This document shows positions 60,586 to 62,447 of a stretch of DNA of 62,447 nt, in pieces. Location: NCBI GenBank assembly GCA_002392655.1, contig DGHK01000059.1, positions 1 to 62,447 on the forward strand, written 5' to 3'. The stretch's first letter is position 1; every line of letters starts with the position of its first letter. The DNA comes from Lachnospiraceae bacterium UBA3850 (GTDB taxonomy: Bacteria; Bacillota; Clostridia; Lachnospirales; Lachnospiraceae). A program made the position numbers and the translations under genes. The notes below the pieces were generated by a model. That model saw nothing but the letters and a program-made list of their open reading frames with translations, searched no databases and was not told the origin of the DNA.

Positions 60586-61473
60586 ATGAAGAATAAGACA
60601 GTTAATCAATATCTGAAAGAAAGATTCGGACAAAAGGTTTATAAGATATCAATAAATGGTGGATTTACATGTCCCAATAGGGATGGAACCATAGGCTATG
60701 GAGGATGCATATTCTGTTCAGGATATGGATCCGGAGATTTTGCAGAGGAAGCATCTTTAACTGTTACGGAGCAGATAGAAAGAGGAAAGAAGCGCGTAGC
60801 ATCCAAGATGCATAGTGATGAAAATAACAAATATATAGCATATTTCCAGGCTTTTACAAACACATATGCTCCTGTAGAACGTCTGAGAGCTTTATATACA
60901 GAGGCAATAAATCATCCTGATATAGTTGCTTTATCTATCGGAACACGTCCAGACTGTCTTCCCGAGGCTGTTCTGGATCTTCTTAGTGAGATGAATAGGA
61001 TAAAACCTGTGTGGGTTGAGCTTGGCTTGCAGACAATCCACAAGAAGAGTGCTGTTTATATAAGACGCGGATATGAATTACCTGTTTATGATAGAGCAAT
61101 AAAAGAGCTTAAATGCAGAGGAATTGAGGTTATAACCCATGTTATACTCGGACTTCCCGGAGAAACACGAGAAGATATGCTGAGTACAGTAGATTACGTA
61201 GGAAAAAGTGGTGTATCGGGCATAAAGCTCCAGCTGCTACATGTGATAAAGGATACAGATCTTGAAAAGGATTATAATCGTGGACTTTTCAGATGTTTGA
61301 CTATGGATGAATATGTTGAACTTATATATGACTCTATATCTATTCTGCCAGATGATGTTATCATACATCGTATGACAGGTGACGGTGCCAGAAAAACACT
61401 GGTTGCACCACTTTGGAGTACAGATAAAAAGAGAGTTCTTAACGCATTAAATAATAAGCTAAATAATATATAA
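60586..61473 (+). CDS. TIGR01212-family radical SAM protein (YhcC-like)
   Basis: 295 aa. Cluster cysteines Cys29, Cys41 and Cys44 in FTCPNRDGTIGYGGCIFC, the wider spacing typical of YhcC/Elp3-related radical SAM enzymes. Further motifs are YFQAFTNTYAP, LSIGTRPDCL, WVELGLQTIH and VITHVILGLPGETREDML. The reaction is unproven; tRNA or small-molecule modification is likely by relationship. It starts 6 bases after the cyclase gene. Confidence 0.9.
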   Translation: MKNKTVNQYLKERFGQKVYKISINGGFTCPNRDGTIGYGGCIFCSGYGSGDFAEEASLTVTEQIERGKKRVASKMHSDENNKYIAYFQAFTNTYAPVERLRALYTEAINHPDIVALSIGTRPDCLPEAVLDLLSEMNRIKPVWVELGLQTIHKKSAVYIRRGYELPVYDRAIKELKCRGIEVITHVILGLPGETREDMLSTVDYVGKSGVSGIKLQLLHVIKDTDLEKDYNRGLFRCLTMDEYVELIYDSISILPDDVIIHRMTGDGARKTLVAPLWSTDKKRVLNALNNKLNNI

Positions 61474-61494
61474 AAGAGGGTAGTAGTAAGAAAA

Positions 61495-62154
61495 ATGAAA
61501 CAAAATGTATTAATGATTCTTGCATCAGGCTCACCGCGAAGAAAAGAACTCCTTCAGCAGGCTGGGCTGGAATTTGAAGTTTTAGTTAGTGACGTAGAAG
61601 AAATAATAACAAAAATGTCACCTGAAGAGGTTGTTCTTGAGCTTTCTGATCAAAAATGCAGTGCTGTATGCAAGGATTTTACAACCCAAACACCGGATAA
61701 TCTAAAGGATATCATAGATATAAAAACCGGAGGAATACTTATAATAGGCGCAGATACAGTTGTTTCATTGGATAAGAGGATTCTTGGTAAGCCCGCAGGA
61801 CCAAAAGAAGCATTAAGCATGCTCATGAGTCTATCAGGAAGATCGCATGAGGTATATACAGGTGTTACTTGTAAGGTTTTGAAGTACAATATATTTACAG
61901 ACAGCTTGCTTGAAACAGATAAGTTTTCATTCTATTCCGAGACCAAAGTTAATATGTATCCTTATGATAAGTACGAAGCACTAGATTATATAGCTACAGG
62001 AGAACCAATGGACAAAGCCGGTGCATATGGAATTCAGGGAATTGGCGAACGACTTGTTGAATCAATAAGCGGCGACTATAACAACGTCGTAGGATTCCCA
62101 CTCAGCAAATTTATGAAAGAACTCTCAGAAAGAGAATACATAACCTACGAATAA
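61495..62154 (+). CDS. maf: Maf-family nucleoside triphosphate pyrophosphatase
   Basis: 219 aa. The N-terminal ILASGSPRRKELLQQAGLEFEV, the catalytic region IIGADTVVSLDKRILGKP, SGRSHEVYTGVT, and the C-terminal DKAGAYGIQG are the Maf signatures. Maf enzymes remove modified or canonical pyrimidine NTPs (dTTP/UTP class) and affect septation when overexpressed. There is a small insertion around TTQTPDNLKDIIDIKTGG compared with the usual 190-200 aa. The mreB/minD genes often nearby are beyond the window, if present. Confidence 0.93.
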   Translation: MKQNVLMILASGSPRRKELLQQAGLEFEVLVSDVEEIITKMSPEEVVLELSDQKCSAVCKDFTTQTPDNLKDIIDIKTGGILIIGADTVVSLDKRILGKPAGPKEALSMLMSLSGRSHEVYTGVTCKVLKYNIFTDSLLETDKFSFYSETKVNMYPYDKYEALDYIATGEPMDKAGAYGIQGIGERLVESISGDYNNVVGFPLSKFMKELSEREYITYE

Positions 62155-62204
62155 TTCAATAAATCAAATATCATAATAAATCCCTATTTTTCCCGCTAAA
62201 TTAC

Positions 62205-62233
62205 TTGATTTTCACACAAAAGAGTAGTATTAT
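62205..62233 (+). promoter_or_regulatory. Promoter ahead of the four-way-junction element
   Basis: TTGATT (62205-62210), 17 bases, TATTAT (62228-62233), one base off the -10 consensus. A transcript from about 62240 would enter the structured element after about 35 nt. Confidence 0.6.
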
Positions 62234-62275
62234 AAAAATATGTATTTATTCGTGAAACCATAGTTTTGCGAAAAT

Positions 62276-62440
62276 AAAGCCGTGCAAATATGCGAAAGTA
62301 GTGCCTCGTGCATGCTTGCATGCTAAGAGGTGCTATCTTGCGCATATTTATACGGGCGACAGCCCGTGATCGCGAGTCATAAGGTGACGTAGTCACCGAC
62401 GCACAGCTTGCTGGGCGGACTCGCGATTGGCACGGCTTTT
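62276..62440 (+). ncRNA. Four-way-junction structured RNA candidate (unassigned)
   Basis: 165 nt. The closing stem AAAGCCGTGC (62276-62285)/GCACGGCTTT (62430-62439) encloses three arms. Arm 1: AAATATGCG/CGCATATTT (62286-62294, 62341-62349), stacked directly on the closing stem, then GTAGTGCCTC/GAGGTGCTAT (62298-62307, 62327-62336) with three G-U pairs, and GCATG-CTTG-CATGC at the tip. Arm 2: ACGGGC-GACA-GCCCGT (62352-62367). Arm 3: ATCGCGAGTC/GACTCGCGAT (62369-62378, 62418-62427), branching into GGTGAC-GTA-GTCACC (62383-62397) and CAG-CTTG-CTG (62404-62413). CUUG is a stable RNA tetraloop and appears twice. A promoter lies upstream and TTTT follows. It contains no ORF. It could be a free ncRNA or the leader of a gene beyond the window. 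Confidence 0.65.
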
Positions 62441-62447
62441 ATCAAAA

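Overview
The window is chromosomal DNA from a low-to-moderate GC anaerobic Firmicute. It is almost certainly Lachnospiraceae, possibly Coprococcus/Butyrivibrio-like; the family is inferred from protein content and the genus is a guess. Supporting features are a three-gene electron-bifurcating [FeFe]-hydrogenase, acetate kinase, a Prp protease next to an L27 with a cleavable N-terminus, short-form HisG with HisZ, the ACT/PFL-family gene pair, and secreted proteins with aromatic/glycine wall-binding repeats. Every gene I can support lies on the + strand. There is no tRNA, rRNA, CRISPR array, prophage or insertion sequence.

Layout. 1-8 kb: the end of ilvC, an AIM24 protein, a zinc-finger membrane protein overlapping polA, coaE, and a diguanylate cyclase translationally coupled to ackA. 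8-17 kb: rpmF with its own promoter and terminator, then plsX-rnc-smc-ftsY, ilvA, a WalJ-type hydrolase and an ACT protein. 17-25 kb: a 213-nt rod-like structured element, a PFL-family gene, rng, and three envelope genes (GH9 glucanase, zinc-ribbon/VWA/C-type-lectin membrane protein, GH3 hexosaminidase). The three sit inside the normally tight rng-rplU cluster. 25-29.5 kb: L21 leader, rplU-prp-rpmA, obgE, yhbY, nadD, yqeK, rsfS. 29.5-35 kb: a his operon headed by an unknown 111-aa gene (orf111-hisZ-hisG-hisD-[structured spacer]-hisB-hisIE). 35-40.5 kb: alaS, rpsU, phoH, a relBE-type toxin-antitoxin module with a 36-bp perfect palindrome as operator, and ybeY. 40.5-49 kb: DUF3048 lipoprotein, two flavoproteins, proB, patatin, pepD, mscS. 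49-53.4 kb: hydCBA. 53.4-62.4 kb: a secreted wall-binding protein, a 61-aa orphan, an EEP-fold hydrolase, an RluA-type synthase, an XRE regulator with two membrane genes, a second diguanylate cyclase, a radical SAM protein, maf, and finally a 165-nt four-way-junction element with its own promoter.

How the parts relate. Most of the window is housekeeping: replication and segregation, ribosome assembly, lipid and amino-acid synthesis. The fermentative part (ackA, hydCBA) fits hydrogen- and acetate-producing growth. The GH9, lectin/VWA and wall-binding proteins suggest a surface apparatus for plant beta-glucans.

The least explained signals are three intergenic elements (17115-17327, 33148-33395, 62276-62440). 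Each folds on the + strand into an elaborate nested structure. G-U pairs preserved on that strand point to RNA rather than DNA palindromes. I do not recognise any of them as a known riboswitch or ncRNA family. They are the best candidates here for something undescribed.
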